NCBI GenBank assembly: GCA_009760855.2
Contig: WPIO01000051.1
Span: forward strand, 1,044,001-1,108,000
Origin: Cristatella mucedo
Lineage: Eukaryota; Bryozoa; Phylactolaemata; Cristatellidae
DNA: 64,000 nucleotides
Direction: 5' to 3'
Part shown: positions 29,600-42,222 of the stretch, in pieces
How the letters are laid out: every line of letters begins with the position of its first letter
How positions within the stretch are numbered: position 1 is the first letter of the stretch
Notes under the pieces: generated by a model
Database searches by the model: none
Seen by the model: the letters and a program-made list of their open reading frames with translations, nothing else
Told to the model about the DNA's origin: nothing
Position numbers and translations under genes: made by a program

Positions 29600-32500
29600 G
29601 AAACGTCTTTGTAAGATAGATACTATTGGATGGTTTTTAGGTACAAAGAATACTAGTGGTAGTTGAATAGATTATGAGTATGAAGGATTTGAGGCAGAAG
29701 ACACAGATTTAGAAGTGTTTAAGAAAAAAGTCTCTCCTGGATTAGTAAATGTTATGAAAGATCGATGGATATGGATATCTCTATCCAATCTGGCAATGTG
29801 AAAATGAGTCTTCTTTTGCAATTAAAGATAGAAAATGCCAAGAAAGATATTATCCATGCTCCAATTAATGGTCTTTCGCCAATAGCATTAAGTAGAGCTT
29901 CTCATTTTAATTCAATAATTGATAAAAATTTTGCAAAGATTAATAAAACTGTAGATGAATGAAATGAAGGTGGTTCTTCTTGTAGAATTGTTGGCATATC
30001 TAATGCATTTGCAAAGTTTACAGTTTTTACTCCACAAATTGGAGGCTCGTATTGTGAATTATCAATCAAGTTAAGAAATAAGAGATGTGTTACAAATATA
30101 AAAAATGCAGATGACAACTTTTGTGCATTGTGGTGTTTTCTGAGAGCATTAAATCCGAGAGAGAATCATCCAGAAGCAATTCATGATTTAAGACAAATGA
30201 TACTTAAGAAATATTCTGATATACTGCCTTAAAAAAAAATTCTTTCCTATAGATGATAAAGATCCAAGAAACCGGTTTATTGTTAATTGTAATGTGCCAA
30301 TTAGAGCAGAAGATATTCCCAAACTTGGAAAATTTTTCAATGTTTCAATAAATGTTTATGAGTATAGTAATTCAGTTTATCCATTAATTGTTTGTTCAGA
30401 GGAAGGCGAAAAGCATATAGATCTACTTTTTTATTCTTATAGAGGAAGATCTCACTATGTACTAGTAACAAATTTTAATGCACTTTGTAGAACAGATAAA
30501 GATAGTGGTAGAACAAGATAATTTTGTAAAAGATGTCTCTCAAGATTTCATGAACAAGAAAAGTTGGATAAAATGTTGCAGATTGCAATTCAGAGCATTG
30601 TGGGACATCAAGAATAAAAATGCCAGCAGCTAATACAAGTAAAGATAGAGCAGGAGATTTAGTTGTGTTTAGAGATTTTGAAAAAAATGATTAAATCACC
30701 ATTAACTGCATATGCAGATTTTGAATGTTTACTAGGAACAATTGATAAATCAGAAGAATTAGTAAAAGGATCTGTAAACCAACATAAGCCTTGTTCTGCT
30801 GGATATGTAATTGTAAATCATGAAGGAAAGGTTGTAACATAATATAAGCAAGTTTTCAGTGCTGACTGTGTTAAGGATTTCATTGCATCTTTAAAGAAAG
30901 ATTGTAAAAAAACAGGTAGATAATCTAAAAGTAATACTTGAAAAAAATGAAGTTGATAAAAAACAATGACAGAAGAAGAGAGTAAAGATTATAACAACGC
31001 ATCTGTCTGTTGGATTTGTTGAAAATGTTTAACTGAAGATCAAAAAGTTCTTGATCACTGTCATCTTACTGGAAAATATATAGGTGCGGCACATGATGTC
31101 TGCAACAAAAAACTAAGAATTTGTCCAAAAAACTTTAAACTTCCAGTTTATATTCATAATCTAAGGGGTTACGATTCAAATCTGATTGTGATTGTGATTG
31201 TTAGTGAGCTTAATTACGATGAGGATAAAAACAATAATTGCCAATAACAAAGAGGTTTTTAACAATAAGTTTTGGAAATCTTTGTTTTAGAGATTCATAT
31301 CAATTATTACAAAATCCACTTTTTTATAATTCATCTTTTCTTTTAGATATTCATATCAATCATTACAAAATCCCCTTCATAAATTGGTAAAAAATTTGTC
31401 TAAAGCAAATGATAAATTTGATATAATAAGACAACACTTTGAAAAAATTCATGATAAAGAAATTGACAATAAAAAATTCAATGATAGAAAGATGTCGCTA
31501 CTGACAAAAAAGCTATTTATCCATACGAGCACATGGATTCATTTGATAAATTTGATGAGACAAATTTACCACCAATTGAAAAGTTTTATTGAAGTATCAG
31601 TGGTCATATTTCAGAAGAAGATTATGCTCATGCAAAGAAAGTTTGGAATGCTTTTGAGATAAAAACATTAAGAGAATACCACGATTTATATTTAAAGATT
31701 GATGTTTTAGCATTAGCAGATGTTTTGAGAGATTTCATAATCTAATAATTACACATTATCAAATAGATCCTGCAAAGTTTAGAACAACTCCACAATTAAC
31801 TTGGACAGCAGGATTACAATTTACAGATGTTTTTCTTGAATTGCTAACTGATCCAGATATGTATCTATTCTTTGAAAAAGGAATTCGTGGAGGAATGACG
31901 CAAGTATCAAAACGTAAAGCTAAAGCAAATAAAAGTAGATGCAGCAATTTCAATCCAGATAAGTTCAAGACATACTTATTATATTTTGATGCGACAAATC
32001 TTTATGGCTGGGCTATGAAACAATTTCTACCAACTGGAGGTTTTAATTTCTTATCAAGTCAAAAATTAACGTCATGGAATGAAAATAAAAACGATATAAT
32101 TAAAAAATGTAAGCCTTCATCAAATAAAGGTTATGTTCTTGAAGTTGATATACATTGTCCAAAAGATAAACATGATTTATTTTCTGATTTTCCTTTACTT
32201 CTTGAAAAAAAACAGATAAAGAAGAATAAACACTCAGAATATCAAAACTCTTTTAATAGAGGAAACGATTCAGTTGAAAAGCTGATATAAGATTTGGAAC
32301 CAAAACAAAAGTATGTTATTCATTATCTTAATCTTAAGAATTGTATTGAATTAGGGTATGAGTTGACACATATTCACAGAGTATTAGAGTTTGATCAATC
32401 CAATTGGCTAGAGTTGTACATTGATAACAACACAAAACTTAGAGGTAAAGCAGCAAATGATTTTGAAAAAGATTTCTTTAAATTACTAAATAATTCATTC

Positions 32501-33265
32501 TTTGGTAAGACAGTGGAGAATGTTAGAGATAGAAAGAATGTTGAGTTAGTTAATGAAAATGTAGATGAAGAGCTGGCTAAGATGAATAAAATCTATAGAA
32601 GTCCAAGATTTGTAGATAGAAAGATATTAACTAATATCATTATCTGCATAGAAAGTAGTAAGAAATCTGTAACTTTAAACAAACCTGTTTGTGTTGGATT
32701 TTGCATACTTGCTTTATCTAAAGTATTGATGCAGAAATTCTATTATCCAACAACGAAAAAAAGATATGGATCAAAAATAAACTTGATATATACAGATACT
32801 GATTCACTCGTCATGGAGATATTTACTGAGGATGTTTATGGAGACTTTATCGATTAACCAGAATCATTGGATCTAAATACTTTTCTGGATGACTATCCAT
32901 TTTTGAATGATGAGAGAGCAAAGAGTATTTTAAAAGGATACAGTAAAGTTGTTGGAGAATTTAAAGATGAGATAGCAGATCAGGTAAAAGCAGCAATATT
33001 AGATGAATGTGTTTTTCTAAGGCCAAAACTTTACTCCTATACTATTTACACTGATAAAGTAGTATTTAATGATACAGGAAAGTCAATAGGAACAGTTAAA
33101 AGAATGCGTGAGATGAATGAAATACTTGATAAGGAAAAAGAACAAATACGGCAATCTAAAAAAGCTAAAGGTGTTAACAAAAATGTTGTTGATAAACACT
33201 TGAAACATGAGGACTTTAAAAACTGCTTAGATAAAAAGGTAGAAAAAAGTGTGAGCAATCATTAA
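29600..33265 (+). pseudogene. Polinton protein-primed DNA polymerase B region (fossil)
   Basis: Family B polymerase that in Polintons copies the element from a protein primer. Recognisable parts from N to C: an upstream region, a zinc-binding-like stretch with VLDHCHLTGKYIGAAHD, exonuclease-side sequence (SPLTAYADFECLL), then the polymerase motifs: FDATNLYGWAM (motif A), FKLLNNSFFGKTVEN (motif B, the K-x-x-x-N-S-x-F/Y-G type) and YTDTDSLVMEI (motif C with the two catalytic Asp). It is the left-most gene and runs toward the integrase. Old and broken. Confidence 0.9.
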
Positions 33266-33464
33266 TTAGAAGTGAAAAACATGTAATGTATACAATTAAA
33301 CAAAACAAAGTAGCATTGTCTGCCTTTGATTCAAAGCGATACTGGTTGGACTGTGGAATCTGCAGCTATGCTTATGGGCACTACAGAATTGCTGATGCAT
33401 TGAGTAATAATCTAAATCCAGGGCGATGTAATACTTACTTGTAATTTTGGTAATATTAATATAG

Positions 33465-34169
33465 ATGCCAAAACGTAAGAGTGAAGAAATCATTGAACCT
33501 AAACCAAAAATTAAAGCAGAACACGATATTCGAGAAACAACAAAAGAGTTATATGAATTACAAATTGAAATGGAGTATGATAGAGCAGAAGAAGAGTTAG
33601 TTTTTGAGATGGCAGGAATAAATTTATATTACAAAATAAGATTCATTATTATAGAAATGGAAAAAGTTGAAATTAAAAACGAATCTGAATGTGAAGAATC
33701 CGACAGTAATGATCCTGATTACAATCCAGAGGATGAATCTGAAGAAGAGGAATCAGAATGTGAAAGTGAGTATGACAGTGAAGATGGTTACGAACAAGCA
33801 TTCTGTTTTGAGGAAGAACTAGAATACAATTACGTAAACGAAGAAGATGAACTATACAAATTGTATAATTATATAGAATGGATGTTTCTAGAATCTATTC
33901 TAATAATCGTTTCTAGTTGTGAACAATCAAGAGATATGGCTCTTAAAATTTGTCTCCAAAAGTTAAAGAAAGTAGATCAAAGAATTGTCAAGCATTCACT
34001 TGATAAACTTATTCCAGACCTTGATAGCTCATACACTGCTGTTCTTGTTGAGATTTGCGATACCTGGGATAAACTAATGGGATGCATAAGTAAAATAAAT
34101 ACAATGTTGTTAGAAGCAGAAAAGAAATCAAAAACTCCAAAAACTAAACAGGGTGTACAAATGAATTAA
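33465..34169 (+). CDS. Polinton-carried ORF, 234 aa, very acidic, function unknown
   Basis: Starts with a basic PKRKSEE stretch, then a Glu/Asp-rich middle (about residues 70-135) and a more ordinary helical C-terminus. No family was recognised. It sits just downstream of the polymerase region and in the same orientation. Treated as part of a fossil element. Confidence 0.55.
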   Translation: MPKRKSEEIIEPKPKIKAEHDIRETTKELYELQIEMEYDRAEEELVFEMAGINLYYKIRFIIIEMEKVEIKNESECEESDSNDPDYNPEDESEEEESECESEYDSEDGYEQAFCFEEELEYNYVNEEDELYKLYNYIEWMFLESILIIVSSCEQSRDMALKICLQKLKKVDQRIVKHSLDKLIPDLDSSYTAVLVEICDTWDKLMGCISKINTMLLEAEKKSKTPKTKQGVQMN

Positions 34170-34200
34170 TTTGAAGTAAATGTTTTTCTTCATAGTATAT

Positions 34201-35310
34201 ATGGAAATAAATTATAAAATTGTTAATGCAATTCAAGACATTAGTGAAGGTAGAAAATTAAAATGAAACGATAAACTTATTAGGATTGTATTTGATATGT
34301 GTATCCATGAAGATAAGTATGAGGAGCTTAAAATGAAAGCAAGAGAGTTAATAAATGATTAGTGTTTTGTATTTTTTGTAATAGTATAGGAAATGTCAGC
34401 AACTAAAGTAACTGATCCCAATCTTGCTACATCTGAAACTCTGCTGAAAGCATATGTTGACTATCTTTTAAAGTCTAGAATGACTGCATACGATCAACAG
34501 ACACTTGACTCAGATATCTCAATTATGACTGATGCGTCCGTTAAAAAGTTTTATATTGATGAGTGTGACATTGAAGCACAAAAGGTAATCACTTCAGGAA
34601 TGGCAAGTGTAACAAGCGATCTAGAAGCAACAGTTAGATCTAAAGTTGATGTCCTCCCTGATACACCTGGAGAAATCCATAGCTATACTACATGGATTGC
34701 TAGTCAGCTACCAACTCTTTCAACAGTTATCTCAGGCGTTGCAGGAATTAAACCTGATATCTCTGGAATTGTTAAGGATGAATGCTATGCAATTCTACCT
34801 GATATCTCTGATGGAACTAGTGCTAGACAAAAGGCAACACTTGCCGCTTTAGCTGCTCCAGTTACAGATCCAGCTGCTCCAGTTTCTGATACAATTCCAT
34901 CAACAACTTTATAATTTATTTATATAGAAATGAATGCAGAAAGTAGGAGTAAAGATTGTCTAGCAGTAGCACAAGGTCAGCAGTTTACGAATATTAAGAT
35001 TTGCTCTTATCCAATGGGAAGAGTTGAAGATATTAGAAGTAAACTTTTAGAAGCATTAAAATTAGTTTTAGAATACAAAGCTTTAAGTGTTAATCACTCT
35101 GAATCAGAAATGACATATATATTCACAAAAAGTGAATTTAGAGATGGATCAATCTTTTGAGAGTTTCTAAAAGATTTAAAAATAGATAGAATAAATAGTT
35201 TGAAATCAGAAGCATACTCTAAAAAAATAGAGTTAACAAAACAACTAACAGGAAAAGAATGTAGTTTACCAACAGAATTTATTAAAGAAAGTTTAGATTG
35301 GAGAGTTTAA
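34201..35310 (+). other. Polinton small-ORF cluster (three short genes, unknown function)
   Basis: Three short reading frames follow each other closely. The middle one (34393-34914, 173 aa) has a Ser/Thr- and Ile-rich composition with repeated PDISG(I/D) motifs (KPDISGIV, LPDISDGT) and an Ala/Pro/Thr-rich end, which could suit a virion or fibre-associated protein. The other two show no family resemblance. Fossil context. Confidence 0.5.
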
Positions 35311-37925
35311 CTATCTGTAGTAATTAAGTAGTAATGTGAGTTTGTAAAAATATCAGATAGATTAATTTCAATGACATCCAAGTCACTTGGAGTGATTAGA
35401 TTATTATAGACTAGAATAAGAACATGGATAGATATGGTTATAATAGTTGGAGAAATGTCAAACTGTATTATATAATCACTTAGTAATAACATATAATTAT
35501 TTTCAACACCATAATAGGTGATATTAAGAAAATTAGAAACAAAGAAATTTGGTGAATACAATTTGTAACAGTAATCTTCAACTACAATATTTCTTATGTT
35601 ATCAAAGTTTAAAACAAGTTTCATTTGAACATCAGAATAGTTTACTCTAGTCATATTCATATCCTTTAATATAATTGATTTTTCAGTTATATTGTTTTTT
35701 CTATAACAGATAAGTATGTATCGTTTTCACTAAAAGTACTACGTATATTTATATCTCCAATATTTATTAGATTAATATCTTTTATTTTTAATATTATCTT
35801 TGAGTAGTTTATTGGAGGATTTCTGGGTATATCAGATAGTCTACCTAAGTAATAATCTCTATTATTATCAAGTGCAATATTATTATCGAATCCGAGATTA
35901 AAACCTGATAGATTTTCTACTTTAATGAAAGTAACAGGATCTAAACCATATTTTAATTCATGAAATAAAGATTTAGCACTTGAAAAATCAGTGACATCTC
36001 CGTTTGCTAAGTATGTAACCAAAACATCCATTATTTTTTTACCACCATTTACATTGTTACTAACATATAACTTATTCACTGTTAAATCTCCATTTATTGT
36101 GAAATCTGCCTTAGTATCAGTGTATTCTTTTGTTGAAACATCACTTCTATTAATCGGAGCTAGTACGTTAACATACTTTTTGAGTTTGCAGATATGTTTC
36201 CTCTTACAGCTTGGTCTGAATCTTTTCTTAAATAGTTGCTATCAGCAAATGACTTTCCAACAGCTTCTAATGGATCTATATTGCTTTCAAGATTTAATAT
36301 TTTGTTTCCTGACATATCCAATGTTCCAATCATCTGTAAATCTTTTCTGTTGAGCATTATGCTATTGCTATAGAAATATTAGCATTTATTTCTCTGTCTA
36401 CCAAACTTGATCCAGCTATAAAAGTAGAACTAACAACTATTTTCTTACTAGAGTTGAATATATAACTACCATACAACTGATCACTCTGTGCTGTTAGAGT
36501 TGATGGTGAAGGCATAAGTACTTTTGTTATTCCAGAAACTTCATATGTTACTCCAAGAACAAATAAACCTCTTAAAACTGTTGTGTCACTAAGGTTAGTA
36601 ATCCATCTACCGTTAACTGTTTTGTCATATATTTGCGTAGTCAATGAATCATCCATAGTTCCTTTAAAATTTACAATTGTAGAATTTCCATTTACTTTTC
36701 GTAGATAACCAAGATTTACTCCATGATTTGGATTGACAGGATCATTTAGTATAATAATTGGATTATTCTTCATATTTAAAGGACCGTTCGATGATCCATT
36801 ATTAAATTTCACAAAATTAGCTTCCATTTAGCAAGATCTATCACTTTATGATTATTCATATCAAGATCGCCATCAGCAGTCGTTCCTCTAGATATTTTTG
36901 TAACAAAGTTTTTATCGATATAGTTTCTATTTACAGCATCGGTAGAATCAACAGGATCTCCAAGATTTTTTATTAGATTTTGATTCATATGTAAAGATCC
37001 ATTCATTATATCTCCAGTCTTAAGAATATAATTTTTTGAATTAGATCCTTTTCTACGATATCCAAGCGACATTCTAGACGATAGTAATAATAAAATCAAT
37101 ATATGTAACATTACTTGCAACTGTCAGATTATTAATCATATAAGTGCATGATCCATCAATGTTTATTACCAAGAGGAGAGTACCAGAAACACCATAAGTG
37201 TTGCTGCTAGTTAACTCTAAAAACACTCCAGTAGTATTAGAACACCAGAGTATGCGAGATATTGTTTGAAAGTTTGTTACTGGACCAGCAATACAAGTTT
37301 TGAAAGGTGTTGCATGGCCTGCAGCTTGTCCTTGTTGATTAAAAGCTGCCATATCAGCAGGAGTTGCTCTTAAAGTAGAACTTTCTGTTCCTGTTCCATT
37401 TACATTATGATTAAATATGTTTAGCGGAACAATACTTACAAAACCAGTAAGCCTTAAGTATAAAGAAGAACATTTATAGGAATCAACAGATTGCTTTGTT
37501 ACATCTGCATTTTTCAAAGAGGTAATTCTGCTTGATCCTAGATCGAGTACTATTAGAGTTACCATTGAAAACTTGAGTCATACTTTTAAGTAAACAATAG
37601 TTTATTACTTTGTAAGGCCTAGAATCTTGATATGCAGTTTCATCAGCAGAATTCCCAGATATACCAGTAACATTTCTACAGTTTAACTGGGACAAATGTT
37701 TTGCGCCATTCTTTGGAAGTAAGTCAGATAACTTAGAAACATAAGCTATTTCTCCTGAAACATTACTTGCAACAGTATTAAAAAAGTTTGAATTAAGAGC
37801 ATAATCTAATCCTATTGCATCTCCTTCATTTACTGGAAAACCAAGATTTGTAATACTATTTCCATTAGCATCAAGGTCACTAAAAATATGACCATTAATC
37901 TTATTAACATTTTTCATTCTTATAT
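35300..37925 (-). other. Polinton tail-fibre-like repeat proteins, first block (fossil)
   Basis: Minus-strand frames carry the repeat (G)xLxMNxNxIxNLxDPVxxxDAVNxxY: examples are SLHMNQNLIKNLGDPVDSTD, DLDMNNHKVIDL, PLNMKNNPIIILNDPVNPN and HIFSDLDANGNSITNLGFPV. This repeat is characteristic of phage tail-fibre and receptor-binding proteins with a beta-helical or trimeric shaft. The first gene of the block starts almost back to back with the plus-strand hydrophobic ORF at 37,928. Function inferred: an attachment fibre of the virion. Fossil. Confidence 0.65.
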
Positions 37926-37927
37926 AT

Positions 37928-38707
37928 ATGAAGAAAATAAAAGGCGGTAATCTAAAATCTGGCTTGGATACAACTAAAGAAGTATTGTCAGGAACAATAA
38001 CTGCAACAGAACTAGGCTCAAAAGCAATAACAAAAGTAGCTCCTAAGATTGCAATGAAACTGAGTCTACAAGCATCGAATAAGATTGCAACTATTGTTCC
38101 AAAAGTTTTGCAATCATTCAAAGTTATCGGAACTGCTACAAAAGCACTAGGTGGATTTCTATCAGGAATAACAGGAATTGTAGATTTTGGTTTGTTTATA
38201 AAAGAAATTGTAGATGATATTGCTTCAGGAAAGTATGGCAATGTCTTCTGGAAAACAATTGCAGATAAAAAAGAAGGTCTGTCAAAAATGGTAGCATCAT
38301 TAGAGGTTGGCTTTTACATAAACGAGATTTTGCTAGAAGCAGAAAAATCAGGAAGTGATTGGTATCTAGATCCTAGTAAGTTTCTTTCAGATACATTCGG
38401 TGAAGAAGTGTCGTGGGATGCTTCTCAACTAGATACAAAGGCTTGGAGTAAGAACTTTCTTGAAGTAAGATCTGGTGGATTTTTGCCTGCAATTCCGGCT
38501 ATTGTAGCAAGTATAGCTTCTGTGATTGGTGCAGTTGGTTTAGGCGTTTCTATAGCAGTATCAATAGCAGGCTTAATTAAAAATATTATCAATGCAACAA
38601 TGTATACTGCTAAAGCACCTAAAATGGATACTCATGAAGAAAGAATGAATGCTTTGAGTTTACAAAGCTCTAGATTAAAGAATGCAATTGTAGATATAAA
38701 AATATGA
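37928..38707 (+). CDS. Polinton-carried hydrophobic protein, 259 aa, possible virion membrane protein
   Basis: Amphipathic, Ala/Ile/Val-rich N-terminal half, then a strong hydrophobic segment (FLPAIPAIVASIASVIGAVG through SIAGLIKNII, about residues 185-220). Polintons and related viruses often carry small membrane or membrane-lytic virion proteins; homology was not established. It is divergently oriented from the tail-fibre-like block. Confidence 0.5.
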   Translation: MKKIKGGNLKSGLDTTKEVLSGTITATELGSKAITKVAPKIAMKLSLQASNKIATIVPKVLQSFKVIGTATKALGGFLSGITGIVDFGLFIKEIVDDIASGKYGNVFWKTIADKKEGLSKMVASLEVGFYINEILLEAEKSGSDWYLDPSKFLSDTFGEEVSWDASQLDTKAWSKNFLEVRSGGFLPAIPAIVASIASVIGAVGLGVSIAVSIAGLIKNIINATMYTAKAPKMDTHEERMNALSLQSSRLKNAIVDIKI

Positions 38708-38739
38708 TATAATTACTTGATAGAAACATTGATATCGAT

Positions 38740-39250
38740 ATGAGTGACAAAGTGCAGAATTCAGAAGTAAAAAACAGATTAGATTATTTGAAACAAGGTA
38801 AACAACTTGTGGAGGTGTCAGGAGTTTCATATAGCGATGAATTAAAGAGAGATATTAAAAAAGTAAAAAGTAGTACAATTGAAGGAAAAAGTCCTGCGAT
38901 TACAAAGCTGAGTCTGCAGTGTTACTAACTAATTTGTTTTCTAGAGGAGCAACGCAGTAACCAATATATAATGAAATGATAAAACTAAGAGATGAATTAA
39001 AATCCATATGTAGAAATTAAAAGTCTGTGTGGCGAATAATTTTGAAATCTTCATCTTTATATTTAATTGATATTGATGATATTGATCCAGGAGAGAAGAT
39101 TGACGTACATGTTCCAAACGTTTTATTCTTGCCTACTCGTGGAGATTTTGATGGTGTTAGCAATATTGTAATTAGTTTAACTGATCAAAATGGAAATAAG
39201 ATAAATACTATCATAAATGTTGTAGCTACAATAAAAATTTCGAAATAATA
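38740..39250 (+). other. Polinton small ORFs (unknown function)
   Basis: Two short plus-strand frames (38740-38928 and 39027-39248). The second contains DIDDIDPGEKIDVHVPN and a beta-rich end. No family recognised. Fossil context. Confidence 0.4.
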
Positions 39251-39254
39251 TAAG

Positions 39255-39880
39255 ATGGGCAGCTATGCTAGAATTTATCATGGTAGGATAACTGGCGGAA
39301 AATATTATGGCTCTGGAGTACTCGATAAGGTAGTCGATGGTATTGGGAAAGCAGCACCTGTGCTAACTGGACTTACTGGGCTTAGCAATTGCTAACAAAG
39401 GTATTGAAATGCATCAAGCAAGAAAACTAATTGAGTTGCAAAAAAAGAAAGAGAAGATTGACCAGGAATATGCTAACAAGCGTAGAGATCTTGATGACAA
39501 ACTTGATGAAGAAAGAAGAAAGAAAGAACTTGAGTTTGAGTTAGAGAAACGTAAAAAGAAGAAGATTATGATAGAAAGATGAAAGAGATGGATCTTGAAA
39601 TAAAACGAGCGATACTTGATAAACTTAAACCAAAAATCAAACAGAAATACAAAGCAAAGATGGAGGACTCTGAAACTGAAGATTATTCAGAAACATTAAA
39701 GGAAAGTGATCCTAATGCATACAAAGAAATAGAAAGAGTGATAAAAGAGAAATCTGTTGTACCTGCTATTATGCCCAGGCCTGATGGATATGGTGGATAC
39801 ATGAAAAAATTGGTGCTGGCTTACACATTCAGAACAAGAAATACATTTTTACTTTTTTATATAGAGAAGAAAAAGCAAGT
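39255..39880 (+). other. Polinton coiled-coil, highly charged region (minor virion protein-like)
   Basis: Starts with a Gly-rich GGKYYGSGVLDKVVDGIG-like segment and continues into a Lys/Glu coiled coil (KKKEKIDQEYANKRRDLDDK). This resembles in style, not demonstrably in descent, minor capsid proteins that precede the capsid gene in Polintons. Fossil. Confidence 0.4.
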
Positions 39881-41410
39881 GTACCGATTGACACTATACT
39901 CGAATTAAGTGACCCTATCTTTCCCAATTATAAAATTAAAGATTATCAATTTCGAGAGTTTTATCAGACAAATGGAAATGAAACAGATTATATTGCAAGC
40001 AAGCTGGTAACATTTACTGTCCCTAGCGAACAACAAACATGTTATGTTTTATCAGATGCATATCTTTTACTTGAAAGCCAACTTGGATCTCCTGGTACTG
40101 ATGCAAGTACTATATCTGAAATAAAGAGATGTCTTGCTGTTGGTCTTGTTAACAATGCTGGCGCGTGGATGTTTAGCAGTATGAGAATTAGACTTGGTGC
40201 TGAAGAAATTAAAAGTCTTCCACTAAAAGAAGGAGTTGGCTCTGTCTCAACACTTATGGGTCTTCTATGCTATTCTTGCGATTATAATAGAACTGGAGGC
40301 CTTGCACTGGATGGAAAAAAGATGAAGCAAGTTCAGTTGATGATTTAAGTTTAAATCTATCTTCATATAATAGTCCTTCTGCTTCTGGACTTAATATAAC
40401 AGGTGCAACTAATTGCTCAAGTATTGGTTTCATCCATAGAAGAAGTACTATTAACAACATTCTTGAAAGTGCCAATGGAACATTTAGTATTGCTCTCCCA
40501 CTATCAGGAATTTCTGGTTTTTGTGCTGACATGAATAAAATTCTGTATAACATTCCTTCTACACTTGAAATGACTCGTGTTGGGGGAAATGACTATGAGG
40601 CTATTATGACTGGTGCAACAGGTGTTGTGGGAAACACTGTAAACGCTATTATGACAAGAAGTGTTGCACCTGTTGCTGGTGATGGTGTTTATACAAATTT
40701 TAAAATTGCAATATAAAAAATGAGGCTTGTTGTAGCATGCGTTACTCCGAACGAAAGTGTGCAAAGAGCTCTTGCGGATATCTCAAGTGAAAAATCTAAG
40801 AAAATAAGACTTTACTACAGAGTCAGGCGGTATGAAAATATTACCATAAGTAGTCCTAATCAAGGCCTACAATTTACTAAATCTCTATCAGTTCAGAATA
40901 AAATTGATAAAGTACGATGGCTTATTGTTGCAGCTCAAAATTGTAATAAATATGGAAACTACACTGGAAATCCTTGCACCTACAATCATTGTGATATTAA
41001 AAATGTTTCTGTGCTTGCTAATGGTTCTAAACAGTACCCTGCTGTTCTAAGGTCGACTGAACCTAAAAGGAAAATGTGCTCCAGCGTATATGGATTTCAC
41101 AACACTCAGAAAACAATATCTTGGTCTTAATGAGATTGCAAGTCCTGTTGGTATATTATATCCTGAGTGGTTGTCTCAACATCCTATTCATGTTATTGAT
41201 CTGAATACAATTATGAACCACTTAGAGTAACTTATAGACTTGATGTAACTGTTAAATTTAATTCTTCAATACCAAATGATGGTACACAAATAATGATTCA
41301 CTATTTGACTATCTGTGAGAACACCGCAGAGCTTACATCAAATGGTAATGGAGAAAACTTCACTTGCAACAAAGGTGTTACCGTCTATGATGGAAGTGAC
41401 ATTTAAAAAA
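39880..41410 (+). pseudogene. Polinton major capsid protein region (double jelly-roll type, fossil)
   Basis: The C-terminal part is characteristic: RVRRYENITIS, then KVRWLIVAAQNC, then CTYNHCDIKNVSVLANGSKQ followed by YPAVL, which parallels the Polinton capsid pattern (RVRRxE..T, KPRxxIxGFQ, DHCNxTNxxVxLNSxxYP). Upstream are SSMRIRLGAEEIKSLPL, SANGTFSIALPLSGISGFCA and ILYNIPSTLEMTR, consistent with the first jelly roll. A capsid of this type suggests a virus-like ancestor. Broken. Confidence 0.7.
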
Positions 41411-41424
41411 ATTTAAACCAGAAA

Positions 41425-42210
41425 TATAATGAAAAAATTTGATTTTGTACAAGGTTCAGATGAGTGAAAAAAATCAATGTCTTTGAATATTGGAGGCTCA
41501 GATGTTTACTCAGTGCTTGAAAATGACTTAGTATTTGGCGATCAGACAGAAGTAGATATAGAATTAATTGCGTACAGAAAACTAAAAAAATGTATTGCTA
41601 ACAGTTCTAGTATAAATTTTCCTCCAATGTTATTCGGTAAAGTATTTGAACCTATTGCAGCTAAATTTTTAGAAATCAAACTAAAAGTAAAACTTGATAA
41701 TGCGAATGATTGCTTTAGTAGTGATGGTGTATACAGATATTCTCCTGATTGAATAATAGACAACAATACTCCAGTAGAAATAAAATGCGTATGGAGCAGG
41801 AATATTATTGATGACTTCATTCCAAAACGATATCACGCACAATGCTTACTTGGATTGCATATTTTAAAATTAAGTGAATGTTTTTACTCTGAGTTTGAGA
41901 TTTTTGTTCCTGGATTAAATTGTGATGAACCTCCGCTAGATTACGTAGCAGCTGGTAATGTAAAAATTCCTAATACTGATTTGGATATGCCACTTGGAGA
42001 ACCAATTTTTATGCTTTTACTTAAAGATGGAAAGTATTATCATTTTGAGCTTGACATTATAAGCAATTATGGCAGATTTAATAATAAGAAAGCAAATGGT
42101 TATGATATAAAAATGTTTGATCCAAGTAGTAGAAGAAGATGATCCTTGTAGAGTTACTAGAATAGTGCCAATTGTTAAAGAAGTGCTAGATAGATCGAAT
42201 ATTTTAATTA
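41425..42210 (+). pseudogene. Polinton YqaJ-like nuclease region (fossil)
   Basis: Contains SLNIGGSDVYSVLENDLVFG, PPMLFGKVFEPIAAKFLEIK and NNTPVEIKCVWS, matching the order of the YqaJ/lambda-exonuclease-like PD-(D/E)xK fold (G-x-S-D near the N-terminus, G-x-x-x-E-P helix, D then E-I-K-C). Likely role: recombination or end processing. Fossil. Confidence 0.6.
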
Positions 42211-42222
42211 ATAACTATATAG

